Part shown: positions 43,771 to 52,809 of the stretch, one piece after another
Position numbering within the stretch: the stretch's first letter is position 1
How the letters are laid out: every line of letters starts with the position of its first letter
NCBI RefSeq assembly: GCF_900101175.1
Contig: NZ_FNFQ01000007.1
Location: 62,001 to 126,000 of the forward strand
DNA: 64,000 nucleotides
Direction of reading: 5' to 3'
Source: Stenotrophomonas pavanii
GTDB lineage: Bacteria > Pseudomonadota > Gammaproteobacteria > Xanthomonadales > Xanthomonadaceae
The notes under the pieces: model-generated
The model's database searches: none
What the model was told of the DNA's origin: nothing
Seen by the model: the letters and a program-made list of their open reading frames with translations, nothing else
Translations under genes and position numbers: made by a program

Positions 43771-45642
43771 TCAGCCTTCCAGCTCTTCCCAGCGCGCGTA
43801 GGCGGCATCCAGCTCGGCCTGCACCTTGGCCAGCTGCTGGGTGTGCGCCGTCACTTCGGCGCTGCTGCGGGTATAGAACGCCGGATCGTTCATCGCCGAG
43901 GTCAGACCTTCGACGTCGCTTTCCAGCTTCTCGATGGTCTTCGGCAACTGTTCCAGTTCGCGCGCTTCCTTGTAGGCCAGCTTGCGCTTGGGCGCGGCCG
44001 GAGTCGCAGCCGGTGCAGCGGCCGCCGGCTTGGCGGCCGTAGCCGCCGCAGGCGCCGCCACGCTGGCCGCATAGCGCTGCCAGTCGCTGTAGCCACCGAC
44101 GTACTCGCCGATCACGCCGTCGCCTTCCATCACCAGCGTGGAGGTCACCACGTTGTCGATGAAGTCACGGTCGTGGCTGACCAGCAGCAGCGTACCGGTG
44201 TACTCGCCCAGCAGCTCTTCCAGCAGCTCCAGGGTTTCCACGTCCAGGTCGTTGGTCGGTTCGTCCATCACCAGCAGGTTGGACGGCTGCGCGAACAGCT
44301 TGGCCAGCAGCAGGCGGTTGCGCTCGCCACCGGACAGGCGGGTGATCGGCGCACGCGCGCGCTCGGGGGTGAACATGAAGTCCTGCAGGTAGGCATGCAC
44401 GTGCTTGCGCTTGCCGTTGAACTCGAGGAAATCGCGGCCTTCGGCCACGTTCTCGATCGCGCTCCAGTCTTCGCGCAGCACCGCGCGGTACTGGTCGAAA
44501 TAGGCGATCTGCAGGTTGGTGCCGGCGTTGACTTCGCCCTTGGCCGGCTGCAGTTCGCCCAGCAGCAGCTTCAGCAGCGTGGTCTTGCCGCTGCCATTGG
44601 GGCCGATCAGGCCGATGCGGTCGCCGCGCATGATGGTGGTGGTGAAGTCGCGGACCATGGTGCGCTCGCCGAAGGCGAACGAAATGTCCTTGACGTCGAT
44701 GACCTTCTTGCCGGAGCTGATGCCCTGCGCGGCTTCCATCTTGACGTTGCCGCTGAGATCGCGGCGCTGCGAACGCTCCACGCGCATCGCCTTCAGGCGG
44801 CGCACGCGGCCCTCGTCGCGGGTGCGGCGCGCCTTGATGCCCTGCCGGATCCAGACTTCTTCCTGCGCCAGCAGCTTGTCGAAGCGCGCGTTTTCCTGCG
44901 CCTGCGCATTGAGCCGTTCCTCGCGGCGGCGCTCGTAGTTGGCCCAGTCGCCGGGCCAGCTGGTGACCTGCCCGCGATCGATCTCGACGATGCGGGTGGC
45001 CAGTGCACGCAGGAAGCGGCGGTCGTGGGTGACGAACACCACGCTGCCACTCCAGCCCTTCAGGAACGCTTCGAGCCAGTCGATGGCTTCGATGTCCAGG
45101 TGGTTGGTCGGTTCGTCCAGCAGCAGCACGTCCGGGCTGGAGACCAGCGCACGGGCCAGCAGCACGCGGCGCTTCATGCCGCCGGACAGGCGGCCGAACT
45201 CGGCCTCGCCGTCCAGGTCGAGCTTGGTCAGCGTTTCGCTGACGCGCTGGTCCAGGCCCCATCCGTTGGCGGCGTCGATCTTGGCCTGCACGTTGCCCAG
45301 GGCTTCGCCATCGAACACCTCGGCATGGCTGAGATGGTGGAACTCGGCCAGCCACTGGCCCAGTTCGCCCAGGCCATCGGCAACGACGTCGAACACCGAG
45401 CCGGCCGCGCCGTGTGGCACTTCCTGCTCGAGGCGGGTGACGCGCACGCCCTGCTGCACGCGCACTTCGCCGTCATCGGGCTTGTGGTCGCCGGAGAGCA
45501 GCTTGAGCAGAGTGGATTTGCCGGCGCCGTTGCGGCCGATCAGGGCGATGCGTTCGCCCGGCTCGATCGACAGTTCGGCCTTTTCCAGCAACAACGGGCC
45601 GCCGACGCTGAAGTCGACGTTCTGTAGGGTAATCAGAGGCAT
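43771..45642 (-). CDS. uup: ABC-F ATPase Uup
   Basis: A 623-residue cytosolic protein with two ABC ATPase domains, without membrane domains. Walker A motifs are GRNGAGKST and GPNGSGKTT, signatures LSGGMKRR and LSGGERNR, and a basic linker separates the two. A C-terminal coiled-coil (KIEKLESDVEGLTSAMND and onward) follows an Ala/Pro linker, as in Uup rather than EttA or ABC-F resistance proteins. Uup binds branched DNA and ribosomes and suppresses transposon excision. ATG 45642 gives the family N-terminus MPLITLQNVDFSVGG; the longer frame upstream is REP-derived. Confidence 0.93.
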   Translation of the reverse strand: MPLITLQNVDFSVGGPLLLEKAELSIEPGERIALIGRNGAGKSTLLKLLSGDHKPDDGEVRVQQGVRVTRLEQEVPHGAAGSVFDVVADGLGELGQWLAEFHHLSHAEVFDGEALGNVQAKIDAANGWGLDQRVSETLTKLDLDGEAEFGRLSGGMKRRVLLARALVSSPDVLLLDEPTNHLDIEAIDWLEAFLKGWSGSVVFVTHDRRFLRALATRIVEIDRGQVTSWPGDWANYERRREERLNAQAQENARFDKLLAQEEVWIRQGIKARRTRDEGRVRRLKAMRVERSQRRDLSGNVKMEAAQGISSGKKVIDVKDISFAFGERTMVRDFTTTIMRGDRIGLIGPNGSGKTTLLKLLLGELQPAKGEVNAGTNLQIAYFDQYRAVLREDWSAIENVAEGRDFLEFNGKRKHVHAYLQDFMFTPERARAPITRLSGGERNRLLLAKLFAQPSNLLVMDEPTNDLDVETLELLEELLGEYTGTLLLVSHDRDFIDNVVTSTLVMEGDGVIGEYVGGYSDWQRYAASVAAPAAATAAKPAAAAPAATPAAPKRKLAYKEARELEQLPKTIEKLESDVEGLTSAMNDPAFYTRSSAEVTAHTQQLAKVQAELDAAYARWEELEG

Positions 45643-45695
45643 CCGGACATTGTACGGGTTGGGGCCCCGGCCGGGTTGCACACCCGGCACCCGCG

Positions 45696-45718
45696 GTGGT
45701 GCCGGCCGCTGGCCGGCA
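45696..45718 (+). repeat. REP with GTGG leader
   Basis: TGCCGGCC-GCT-GGCCGGCA preceded by GTGG, a mutant of the GTAG leader. It lies between uup and the GGGGTC palindrome at 45762. Confidence 0.75.
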
Positions 45719-45761
45719 ACCTCGACGGCACCGTCAAACGCTGGTTTGCTGTGGGACGGCG

Positions 45762-45800
45762 GGGGTCGGATCCCGTTGGTCGGCAACGGGCTCTGACCCC
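45762..45800. repeat. GGGGTC-type palindrome
   Basis: GGGGTCGGATCCCGTT and AACGGGCTCTGACCCC arms around a short loop. It is similar at its outer ends to 21314-21351 but with different inner arms, defining a second repeat family in this genome. It lies in the gap between the uup start and the LysR stop. Confidence 0.7.
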
Positions 45801-45835
45801 GTCGTGGAATGCGCGCAGTGTAAGAGCGATCCCGG

Positions 45836-46711
45836 CTACCCCACCTCCCCCAGCAACGCCTGCAACCCCGGCAGCCAGTGCTTGCCCGGGTGGCGTACCA
45901 GCCAGAGCGTGCGCTGCAGGGGCGGCAGCGGAGTCTCGAGTACGCGCAGGCGGCCGAGGGCCAGCGGCTCTTCCAGCGCATGGCGCGAGAGACAGGCCAG
46001 GCCGAGGCCGGCGATGGCGGCCTGCTTGATCGCTTCGGTGTTGCCCAGCTGCAGGGTCTGCGCGAAGCCGCGCAGGTGCGGCAGCAACGCCTGTTCGACC
46101 GCTTCGCGGGTGCCGGAACCCGGTTCGCGCAACAGCCAGCGTGCGCGGCGCAGTTCATCCAGCGACCAGCGTGCGCGGGCATCGGCGGCGGCCACGATCA
46201 CCAGCGGGTCCTGCTGCCAGGCCGTCACCTGCAGGCCACGCTCGTGGCAGGGGCCTTCGATCAGGCCCGCGTCCACATCCAGGCGCTGCACGGCGGCGAC
46301 CACCCCGGCACTGTTGTCGATGCGAAGGTCGACCTCGGCCTGCGGGGCATGCCGCAGCAGCTCGGCGATGCGCGGCGGCAGCAGGTAATTGCCGATGGTG
46401 GTGCTGGCGGCCAGTACCAGCCGCAGCGGTGCCCCCTGCGACGGGTCGCCACCGGCGGCCAGCTGCCGCTCCAGGTCGGCGGCATTGACCAGCAGGCTGC
46501 GCGCCGGCTCCAGCAGTGCGCGGCCATGCCCGTTCAGGGCCAGGCGACGACCGATGCGGTCAAACAGCGGAGTACCGAAATGCGCCTCCAGTTCCTGCAG
46601 GGCGGCACTGCTGGCCGATTGCGAGAGCGCGATGGCCTGGCCCGCAGCCGTGGTACTGCCGTGATCGGCGATGGCGACGAAGACTTGGAGCTGGCGCAAC
46701 GTCAGGCGCAT
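45836..46711 (-). CDS. LysR-family regulator adjacent to yeiH
   Basis: A 291-residue regulator with the N-terminal winged helix (LRQLQVFVAIADHGSTTAAGQAIALSQSASSAALQEL) and a C-terminal periplasmic-binding-type effector domain with GLACLSRHALEE. Gene divergence from a YeiH-family membrane protein 101 bases away is the same as yeiE-yeiH in enterobacteria, so it probably controls that gene in response to sulfur or a small anion. The effector is unknown. Confidence 0.88.
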   Translation of the reverse strand: MRLTLRQLQVFVAIADHGSTTAAGQAIALSQSASSAALQELEAHFGTPLFDRIGRRLALNGHGRALLEPARSLLVNAADLERQLAAGGDPSQGAPLRLVLAASTTIGNYLLPPRIAELLRHAPQAEVDLRIDNSAGVVAAVQRLDVDAGLIEGPCHERGLQVTAWQQDPLVIVAAADARARWSLDELRRARWLLREPGSGTREAVEQALLPHLRGFAQTLQLGNTEAIKQAAIAGLGLACLSRHALEEPLALGRLRVLETPLPPLQRTLWLVRHPGKHWLPGLQALLGEVG

Positions 46712-46812
46712 GGCACTTACCTTCTGGACAGGTAGATTTCACCCATATTATTCGTTTTACAGGTCAACGGCTCGGGCGCACGCTTGCCCCATCACTCCAG
46801 CCCTGCCCTGCC

Positions 46813-47892
46813 ATGAACGCCCCCGCTCTCTCCTCCTGGTCCCTGCCCGCCCTGCGCCAACGCTGGCAGCCGCGCCTGCCCGGCCTGCTGCTGGTGGGCC
46901 TGATCGCGGCGGCGTCGCTGTACCTGGCCGAGCTTCCCTGGCTCCAGGCGCATGGCCTGAGCGCGCTGACCGTGGCCATCGTCGCCGGCATCGTGGTCGG
47001 CAACACCGTCTACCCGCGGTTGGCACCGGGCAGCGCGGCCGGTGTCGGCTTCTCCAAGCACTGGCTGCTGCGCGCCGGCATCGTGCTGTACGGCCTGCGC
47101 CTGACCTTCCAGGACATCGGCCACGTTGGCTTTGGCGGTGTGCTGATGGACGTGCTGGTGGTCGCCAGCACCTTCGGGCTGGCCTGCTGGCTCGGCATGC
47201 GTGTGTTCAGGATGGAACGCGAAGCGGCGATGCTGATCGGCGCCGGCAGCGCGATCTGCGGCGCGGCGGCGGTAATGGCCGCCGAGCCGGTGGTGCGCGG
47301 CCGCGCGGCGCAGGTCACGGTGGCGGTGTCGACGGTGGTGGTGTTCGGCACGCTGGCAATGTTCCTGTACCCGGCGCTGTATGCGCTGGTGCAGTCGCAC
47401 GGCTGGCTGACGATGGACGCACGGCAGTACGGCCTGTTCACCGGCGCGACGGTGCATGAAGTGGCACAGGTGGTGGCGGCGGGCCGCGCGGTCAACGAAG
47501 CAGCGGCCGACACCGCGGTGATCACCAAGATGGTGCGGGTGATGCTGCTGGCGCCGTTCCTGGTCGCGCTGTCGCTGTGGCTGGCGCGTGGCGGCAAGGC
47601 CAGCGCCGACGGCAGCAAAGCGCCCATCGTGGTGCCGTGGTTCGCGTTCGGTTTCGTGGCGGTGGCCGGTCTCAACTCGCTGCATCTGCTGCCGGCCGGC
47701 CTGCAGGCCGGGCTGGTGCAGCTGGATACCGTGCTGCTGGCGATGGCGATGGCCGCGCTGGGCCTGACCACCCACGTCTCGGCGCTGCGCCAGGCGGGCC
47801 TGAAGCCGCTGCTGCTGGCGCTGATCCTGTTCGCCTGGCTGCTGTTCGGTGGCCTGGCGATCCACCAGGGTGTGCTGGCGGTGCTGGGCTGA
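46813..47892 (+). CDS. YeiH-family membrane protein, putative sulfate exporter
   Basis: A 359-residue polytopic inner-membrane protein with nine or ten helices and the family segments KHWLLRAGIVLYGLRLTFQDIG, GAGSAICGAAAVMAAEPVVR and GLFTGATVHEVAQVVAAGRA. YeiH relatives are linked to sulfite/sulfate export (UPF0324), mostly by context and homology. I chose ATG 46813 because the family starts with a short hydrophilic lead; earlier in-frame sequence overlaps the divergent LysR gene. The common promoter region (46712-46812) is where the LysR protein would bind. Confidence 0.88.
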   Translation: MNAPALSSWSLPALRQRWQPRLPGLLLVGLIAAASLYLAELPWLQAHGLSALTVAIVAGIVVGNTVYPRLAPGSAAGVGFSKHWLLRAGIVLYGLRLTFQDIGHVGFGGVLMDVLVVASTFGLACWLGMRVFRMEREAAMLIGAGSAICGAAAVMAAEPVVRGRAAQVTVAVSTVVVFGTLAMFLYPALYALVQSHGWLTMDARQYGLFTGATVHEVAQVVAAGRAVNEAAADTAVITKMVRVMLLAPFLVALSLWLARGGKASADGSKAPIVVPWFAFGFVAVAGLNSLHLLPAGLQAGLVQLDTVLLAMAMAALGLTTHVSALRQAGLKPLLLALILFAWLLFGGLAIHQGVLAVLG

Positions 47893-47930
47893 GCGGGCGC
47901 GTGCCGACCCGGGCCGGCATCGCGCCGGAG

Positions 47931-47949
47931 ATCCACGCCATGCGTGGAT
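47931..47949. repeat. REP palindrome, ATCCACGC subfamily
   Basis: ATCCACGC-CAT-GCGTGGAT in the gap between the yeiH stop and the dbpA start; the leader reads GGAG rather than GTAG. Confidence 0.65.
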
Positions 47950-48003
47950 GCCGCCCCCCACCCCATCAGGCGGGACGGGCCACGCAGGCAGGTACAATGC
48001 GCC

Positions 48004-49380
48004 ATGACTGACTTTTCGACCCTGCCGCTGAGCCCGGCCCTGCAGCCTGGCCTGGACGCCCTCGGCTACACCACTCTCACCCCCGTGCAGGCGCAGAGCC
48101 TGCCGGCCATCCTGGACGGCCGCGATGTAATCGCGCAGGCGCCGACCGGCAGCGGCAAGACCGCCGCCTTCGGCCTGGGCCTGCTGCAGGCCATCGACCC
48201 CAGCATGATCCGCGTGCAGGCACTGGTCCTGTGCCCGACCCGCGAACTGGCCGACCAGGTCGGCAAGCAGATCCGCAAGCTGGCCACCGGCATTCCGAAT
48301 CTGAAGCTGTTGCTGCTGGTCGGTGGCGTGCCGCTGGGCCCGCAGCTGGCCTCGCTGGAGGGCCACGACCCGCACGTGGTGGTCGGTACGCCCGGCCGTG
48401 TGCAGGAACTGGCGCGCAAGCGCGCGCTGAATCTGGGCGCGGTGCGCACGCTGGTGCTGGACGAGGCCGACCGCATGCTCGACATGGGCTTCGAGGAGCC
48501 CATCCGCGAGATCGCCGGCCGCACCCACAGGGATCGCCAGAGCCTGCTGTTCTCCGCCACCTTCCCCGACAGCATCCGCGCCATGGCACGTGACCTGCTG
48601 CGCGAGGCGGTGGAAGTGACTGTGGAAGGCGCCGACCAGGCCCCCGCCATCCGCCATCTGTTCTGCGAGGTTGAGCCGGCGCACCGCCAGAAGGCGCTGG
48701 CCGGCCTGCTGCTGAAGTACGCGCCGGAATCGGCGGTGGTGTTCTGCAACACCCGCAAGGACGTGGACGAAGTGGCCAACTCGCTGCAGCAGTTCGGCTT
48801 CTCCGCACTGGCCCTGCACGGTGACATGGAACAGCGCGACCGCGAGGAGGTGCTGCTGCTGCTGGCCAACCGCAGCTGCAACGTGCTGGTGGCCAGCGAC
48901 GTGGCCGCACGCGGCCTGGACGTGGAAGCGCTGGCCGCAGTGATCAACTACGAACTGCCGACCGACGTGGAGAGCTACCAGCACCGCGTGGGCCGTACCG
49001 GCCGTGCCGGTGCCAGCGGCCTGGCGATCAGCCTGGTGGCCGGACGCGAGAAGACCCGCGCCGAAGCGATTGAAGCGCAGATGGGGCAGCCGCTGGACTG
49101 GCAGAAGACGCCGCTGGCGACCTCGCGCCCGGCCGAACTGCCGCAGGCCGCGATGCGCACCCTGCGGATCGACGGTGGCAAGACCGACAAGCTGCGCCCG
49201 GGTGACATCCTCGGCGCGCTGACCGGCGACGCCGGCCTGTCAGCCAAGTTCATCGGCAAGATCGCGATCTTCCCGACCCGCTCCTATGTGGCGATCGCGC
49301 GCGAGCAGGCCAACAAGGCCGTGGCCCGGCTGGAGGCCGGCAAGATCAAGGGCCGTCGCTTCCGCGTGCGGATGATGTGA
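48004..49380 (+). CDS. dbpA: ATP-dependent RNA helicase DbpA
   Basis: A 458-residue DEAD-box helicase that acts on 23S rRNA helix 92 during 50S maturation. Motifs in order: Q motif before APTGSGKT, PTREL, TPGR, DEAD in LDEADRML, SAT in FSATF, and HRVGRTGR. The C-terminal RRM-like DbpA domain begins around residue 385 (AAMRTLRIDGGKTDKLRPGD) and gives rRNA specificity. ATG 48004 gives the family N-terminus; upstream in-frame codons are intergenic. REP elements lie on both sides. Confidence 0.95.
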   Translation: MTDFSTLPLSPALQPGLDALGYTTLTPVQAQSLPAILDGRDVIAQAPTGSGKTAAFGLGLLQAIDPSMIRVQALVLCPTRELADQVGKQIRKLATGIPNLKLLLLVGGVPLGPQLASLEGHDPHVVVGTPGRVQELARKRALNLGAVRTLVLDEADRMLDMGFEEPIREIAGRTHRDRQSLLFSATFPDSIRAMARDLLREAVEVTVEGADQAPAIRHLFCEVEPAHRQKALAGLLLKYAPESAVVFCNTRKDVDEVANSLQQFGFSALALHGDMEQRDREEVLLLLANRSCNVLVASDVAARGLDVEALAAVINYELPTDVESYQHRVGRTGRAGASGLAISLVAGREKTRAEAIEAQMGQPLDWQKTPLATSRPAELPQAAMRTLRIDGGKTDKLRPGDILGALTGDAGLSAKFIGKIAIFPTRSYVAIAREQANKAVARLEAGKIKGRRFRVRMM

Positions 49381-49390
49381 TTGAAGCCGC

Positions 49391-49460
49391 GTTGCCAACC
49401 ACGGTTGGCAACGACCGGCTCCCGGCCATTCGCCAGGGTGGATGCCAACCCCGGTTGGCA
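49391..49460. repeat. Two REP palindromes between dbpA and apt
   Basis: GTTGCCAACC-AC-GGTTGGCAAC (49391-49412) and TGCCAACC-CC-GGTTGGCA (49443-49460). They fill the short convergent gap between dbpA and apt and belong to the same subfamily as 5027-5109 and 34611-34634. Confidence 0.75.
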
Positions 49461-49472
49461 CCCAGCCCCTGA

Positions 49473-50012
49473 TCAGAACACCAGTTCGGTGTGCAGCGGC
49501 AGGCCCGCTTCCCAGCGCGCGCGGCCACCCAGGCCGTCCAGCTCGACCAGCACGCCGGCACCGACCACATCCACACCCAGGCGGCGCACCAGCGACAGTG
49601 CGGCGACCAGCGTACCGCCGGTGGCCAGCACATCGTCGATGATCGCCACGCGCGCGCCGGCCGGCAGCGCATCGGCATGCACCTCGATGCAGTCGCTGCG
49701 GTATTCGAGCGTGTATTCCTCGCGCAGCACCTGGCCGGGCAGCTTGCCCGGCTTGCGCACCGGCACGAAGCCCACCCCCAGTTCCAGCGCCATCGCGGCG
49801 CCGAGGATGAAACCGCGCGATTCGATGCCCACCACGGCATCCAGCTTCTGGTCGCGCCAGCGATCGGCCATCGCAGTGATCGCGCCGCGGAAATCCTCGC
49901 CGTGGGCGAGCAGCGGCATGATGTCCTTGAACAGGATGCCGGGCTTGGGGAAGTCGGCGATGTCGCGCAGGCGGGAGGACCAGGCGGAGACGGCCATGGT
50001 GGCGTCGGTCAT
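49473..50012 (-). CDS. apt: Adenine phosphoribosyltransferase
   Basis: Salvages adenine to AMP using PRPP. It is 179 residues, near the family norm. The PRPP loop is [14 protein letters not shown] and the adenine pocket region includes [15 protein letters not shown] 50012 yields a short lead before [13 protein letters not shown]. An earlier in-frame start at 50090 is less typical. The divergent 299-base gap to quiA holds a PcaR-like box and little else. Confidence 0.93.
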   Translation of the reverse strand: MTDATMAVSAWSSRLRDIADFPKPGILFKDIMPLLAHGEDFRGAITAMADRWRDQKLDAVVGIESRGFILGAAMALELGVGFVPVRKPGKLPGQVLREEYTLEYRSDCIEVHADALPAGARVAIIDDVLATGGTLVAALSLVRRLGVDVVGAGVLVELDGLGGRARWEAGLPLHTELVF

Positions 50013-50138
50013 TGCAGCTACCAGCGTGTATGGCGGCATAGGGTAACCGGTTCGCTCGCGCGCTGCCCGTTCCCGGTACCTGCGCGCCAATGCGTTCCAT
50101 CAATGGCCACGTGCCGTCACGCCAAAAATCGCACACGC

Positions 50139-50153
50139 GTGCGATAATCGCCC
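50139..50153 (+). promoter_or_regulatory. PcaR-like box upstream of quiA
   Basis: GTGCGATAATCGCCC matches 13 of 15 bases of the Pseudomonas putida PcaR operator GTTCGATAATCGCAC, including the full CGATAATCG core. It lies 158 bases before the quiA start. In P. putida the box overlaps the -10 region, so transcription may begin about here, leaving a long leader. The rest of the 50013-50311 gap shows no gene. Confidence 0.65.
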
Positions 50154-50311
50154 TAACCGGTCATTCACCCAGCCTGCGCCATAAGCAGGCCGACGCCTGC
50201 CCGCCTTCATCGGCCCGCAGCCGCCCGGGATGCCGATGGTCCCCGCCACGCTCTGCGCGCGCGGGCCTTTCCCCGCCTGCGCGCGGGTTACTGCAATGAG
50301 GTTCATGCAAC

Positions 50312-52723
50312 GTGGACGAGACGACGAAGGTTCCGGCCCTGTGCCGTGTGCTGGTGGTCCTGCTCGGCATCCTGGTGACGCTGTTCGGCCTGGCGCTGCT
50401 GGTCGGCGGGGTTCGCCTGGTACAGCTGGGGGGCAGTTGGTATTTCCTGCTGATGGGCGCGGTGTCGGCGGTGGCCGGCCTGCTGCTGGTGCTGCGCCGG
50501 CCGAGCGGTGCGCTGCTGTATGGCCTGGCCTTCCTGGCCACGCTGCCGTGGGCACTGGTCGATGCGGGCTGGAATTTCTGGCCGCTGGTATCGCGGCTGG
50601 TGATGCCGGCGGTGCTGGCCCTTCTGGTCGCGCTGGCGTGGCCGGTGCTGCGTCGCAGCCGCGGCCAGGTGGCCGGCCGCGGCGCCTATGGCGTTGCCGC
50701 CGTGCTGCTCGTCGGCCTGCTGGGCACGGCGCTGTCGGCGTTCCAACCCCGACCGCTGCAGACTGCGCAGGGTGCGACGCCGCCGGTGGTACCGGTGGCC
50801 AAGGGTGCCGAGCAGCGCGACTGGATGCACTGGGGCAACACCACGGCAGGTACCCGCTTTGCCGCGCTGGACCAGATCACCCCGGCCAATGTGAAGGAGC
50901 TGCAGGTCGCCTGGACCGCGCGCACCGGTGACGTGCCGGAAAGCAACGGCTTCGGCGCCGAAGACCAGAACACCCCGCTGCAGATCGGCGACACCCTGTA
51001 CCTGTGCACCCCGCACAACCAGGTGATCGCCATCGATGCCGACTCCGGCAAGCAGCGCTGGGCCTTCGACCCCAAGGCCACTGCACCGAACTGGCAGCGC
51101 TGCCGCGGCCTGGGCTATTTCGATGCGACCACCGCGCCAGCCGTTGCCGCGACCCCGGCACCGCTGCCGGCCCCCGCCACGACCGGCACCGGCGCGGCGC
51201 TGTGCGAACAGCGCATCCTGATGACCTCCATCGATGCGCGCCTGTTCGCGCTGGATGCGAAGACCGGTGCGCTGTGCCCGGACTTCGGCAGCAACGGCGT
51301 GGTTGACCTGAAGACCGGCATGGGCGAGATCAAGCCGGGCTTCTACACATTGACCGCTGCGCCGCTGGTCGCCGGCGAGCTGATCGTGGTCGGCGGCCGG
51401 GTGGCTGACAACATTGAAGTGGGCGAGCCGTCCGGTGTGGTGCGTGCCTACAACGTGCGCAGCGGCGCGCTGGCCTGGGTCTGGGATCTGTCGCGGGAAA
51501 CCCCGGACGTGCCGCTGGATCCGTCCATCCACTACACGCGCGCCACGCCCAACGTATGGACCTCGATGGCCTACGACCCGCAACTGGGCCTGGTCTACCT
51601 GCCCACCGGCAATACCACCCCGGACCAGTGGGCGGGCGAGCGCACGCCGCAGGATGACAAGTACAGCTCGGCCGTGGTCGCGCTGGACGTGGCCACCGGC
51701 AAGGAGCGCTGGGTCTATCAGACCGTCCACCACGACCTGTGGGACTACGATCTGCCCGCACAGCCGACCCTGGTCGACGTGCCCGACGGCAAGGGCGGCA
51801 CGTTGCCGGCACTGCTGCAGGTCACCAAGGCGGGCCAGATCTTCATGCTCAACCGGCAGACGGGCGTACCGATCAGCGAAGTACGCGACATTCCGGCGCC
51901 GCAGGGCAACGCCGAAGGCGAGCGCTACGCCGCCACCCAGCCGCTGTCGGTTGGCCTGCCGCAGATCGGCGCCGAAACGCTGACCGAGTCGGACATGTGG
52001 GGGGCTACCCCGATCGACCAGATGCTGTGCCGCATCCAGTTCAAGCAGTTCCGCTACGACGGCATGTACACGCCGCCGGGCGAGGATCTGGCGCTGCAGT
52101 GGCCGGGCTCGCTGGGAGGCATGAACTGGGGCAGCGCTTCGGTCGACCCGACCACGGGCTACCTGTTCGTCAACGACATGCGCCTGGGCCTGTGGACCCG
52201 ACTGATCCCCCGCGCGCAGATGACCAGCGGTGCCGGCGGCGTGGAAATGGGCGCGGCCTCGCAGACCGGTACGCCGTACGGCTCGCTGCGCGACCGCTTC
52301 CTGTCCAAGCTGGGCATTCCCTGCCAGAAGCCGCCGTTCGGCACGATGTCGGCGATCAACCTGGCTACCCGGCAGCTGGTCTGGCAGGTGCCGGTGGGCA
52401 CGGTGAAGGACACCGGGCCGATGGGCATCAAGATGCGCCTGCCGATCCCGATCGGCATGCCGACGCTGGGCGGGTCGCTGGCTACGCAGTCGGGCCTGCT
52501 GTTCTTCGCCGGCACCCAGGACTACTACCTGCGCGCCTTCGACAGCCGAACCGGGGAAGAAGTGTGGAAGGCCCGCATGCCTGTGGGCAGCCAGGGCACA
52601 CCGATGACCTACGTCTCGCCGAAGACGGGCCGCCAGTACGTGGTGATTTCCGCCGGCGGCGCGCGCCAGTCGCCAGACCGTGGCGACTACGTGATCGCCT
52701 ACGCGCTGCCGAAGCGCACGTAG
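50312..52723 (+). CDS. quiA: Membrane PQQ-dependent quinate/shikimate dehydrogenase
   Basis: An 803-residue quinoprotein. Five N-terminal membrane helices (about 10-150) anchor a periplasmic eight-bladed PQQ propeller, seen in repeated W-motif blade ends such as IDADSGKQRWAF and VDVATGKERWVY. It passes electrons from quinate or shikimate to ubiquinone, giving 3-dehydroquinate or 3-dehydroshikimate. Family members also include glucose dehydrogenase (Gcd), but the PcaR-like box upstream and the adjacent pca genes, exported dehydroquinate dehydratase and porin favour quinate. PQQ synthesis genes are not in the window. A strong hairpin follows. Confidence 0.88.
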   Translation: MDETTKVPALCRVLVVLLGILVTLFGLALLVGGVRLVQLGGSWYFLLMGAVSAVAGLLLVLRRPSGALLYGLAFLATLPWALVDAGWNFWPLVSRLVMPAVLALLVALAWPVLRRSRGQVAGRGAYGVAAVLLVGLLGTALSAFQPRPLQTAQGATPPVVPVAKGAEQRDWMHWGNTTAGTRFAALDQITPANVKELQVAWTARTGDVPESNGFGAEDQNTPLQIGDTLYLCTPHNQVIAIDADSGKQRWAFDPKATAPNWQRCRGLGYFDATTAPAVAATPAPLPAPATTGTGAALCEQRILMTSIDARLFALDAKTGALCPDFGSNGVVDLKTGMGEIKPGFYTLTAAPLVAGELIVVGGRVADNIEVGEPSGVVRAYNVRSGALAWVWDLSRETPDVPLDPSIHYTRATPNVWTSMAYDPQLGLVYLPTGNTTPDQWAGERTPQDDKYSSAVVALDVATGKERWVYQTVHHDLWDYDLPAQPTLVDVPDGKGGTLPALLQVTKAGQIFMLNRQTGVPISEVRDIPAPQGNAEGERYAATQPLSVGLPQIGAETLTESDMWGATPIDQMLCRIQFKQFRYDGMYTPPGEDLALQWPGSLGGMNWGSASVDPTTGYLFVNDMRLGLWTRLIPRAQMTSGAGGVEMGAASQTGTPYGSLRDRFLSKLGIPCQKPPFGTMSAINLATRQLVWQVPVGTVKDTGPMGIKMRLPIPIGMPTLGGSLATQSGLLFFAGTQDYYLRAFDSRTGEEVWKARMPVGSQGTPMTYVSPKTGRQYVVISAGGARQSPDRGDYVIAYALPKRT

Positions 52724-52730
52724 CCCCTGC

Positions 52731-52763
52731 CACGGGGCGCGGCCTGCCTGGCCGCGCCCCGTG
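52731..52763 (+). terminator. Hairpin after quiA
   Basis: Perfect 14-base arms CACGGGGCGCGGCC and complement around a five-base loop, eight bases after the quiA stop but without a T-run. It may slow transcription or protect the quiA mRNA, and separates quiA from the regulator. Confidence 0.6.
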
Positions 52764-52776
52764 GGTACCGGTTGCG

Positions 52777-52807
52777 GGTTCGAGCGCTTACCATTCAAGG
52801 TCGAACC
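52777..52807. promoter_or_regulatory. Inverted repeat before the IclR regulator
   Basis: GGTTCGA and TCGAACC half-sites 17 bases apart end three bases before the pcaR start codon. GTTCGA equals the first half of the PcaR box, so it may be an autoregulatory site; spacing differs from the known box. Confidence 0.4.
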
Positions 52808-52809
52808 TG

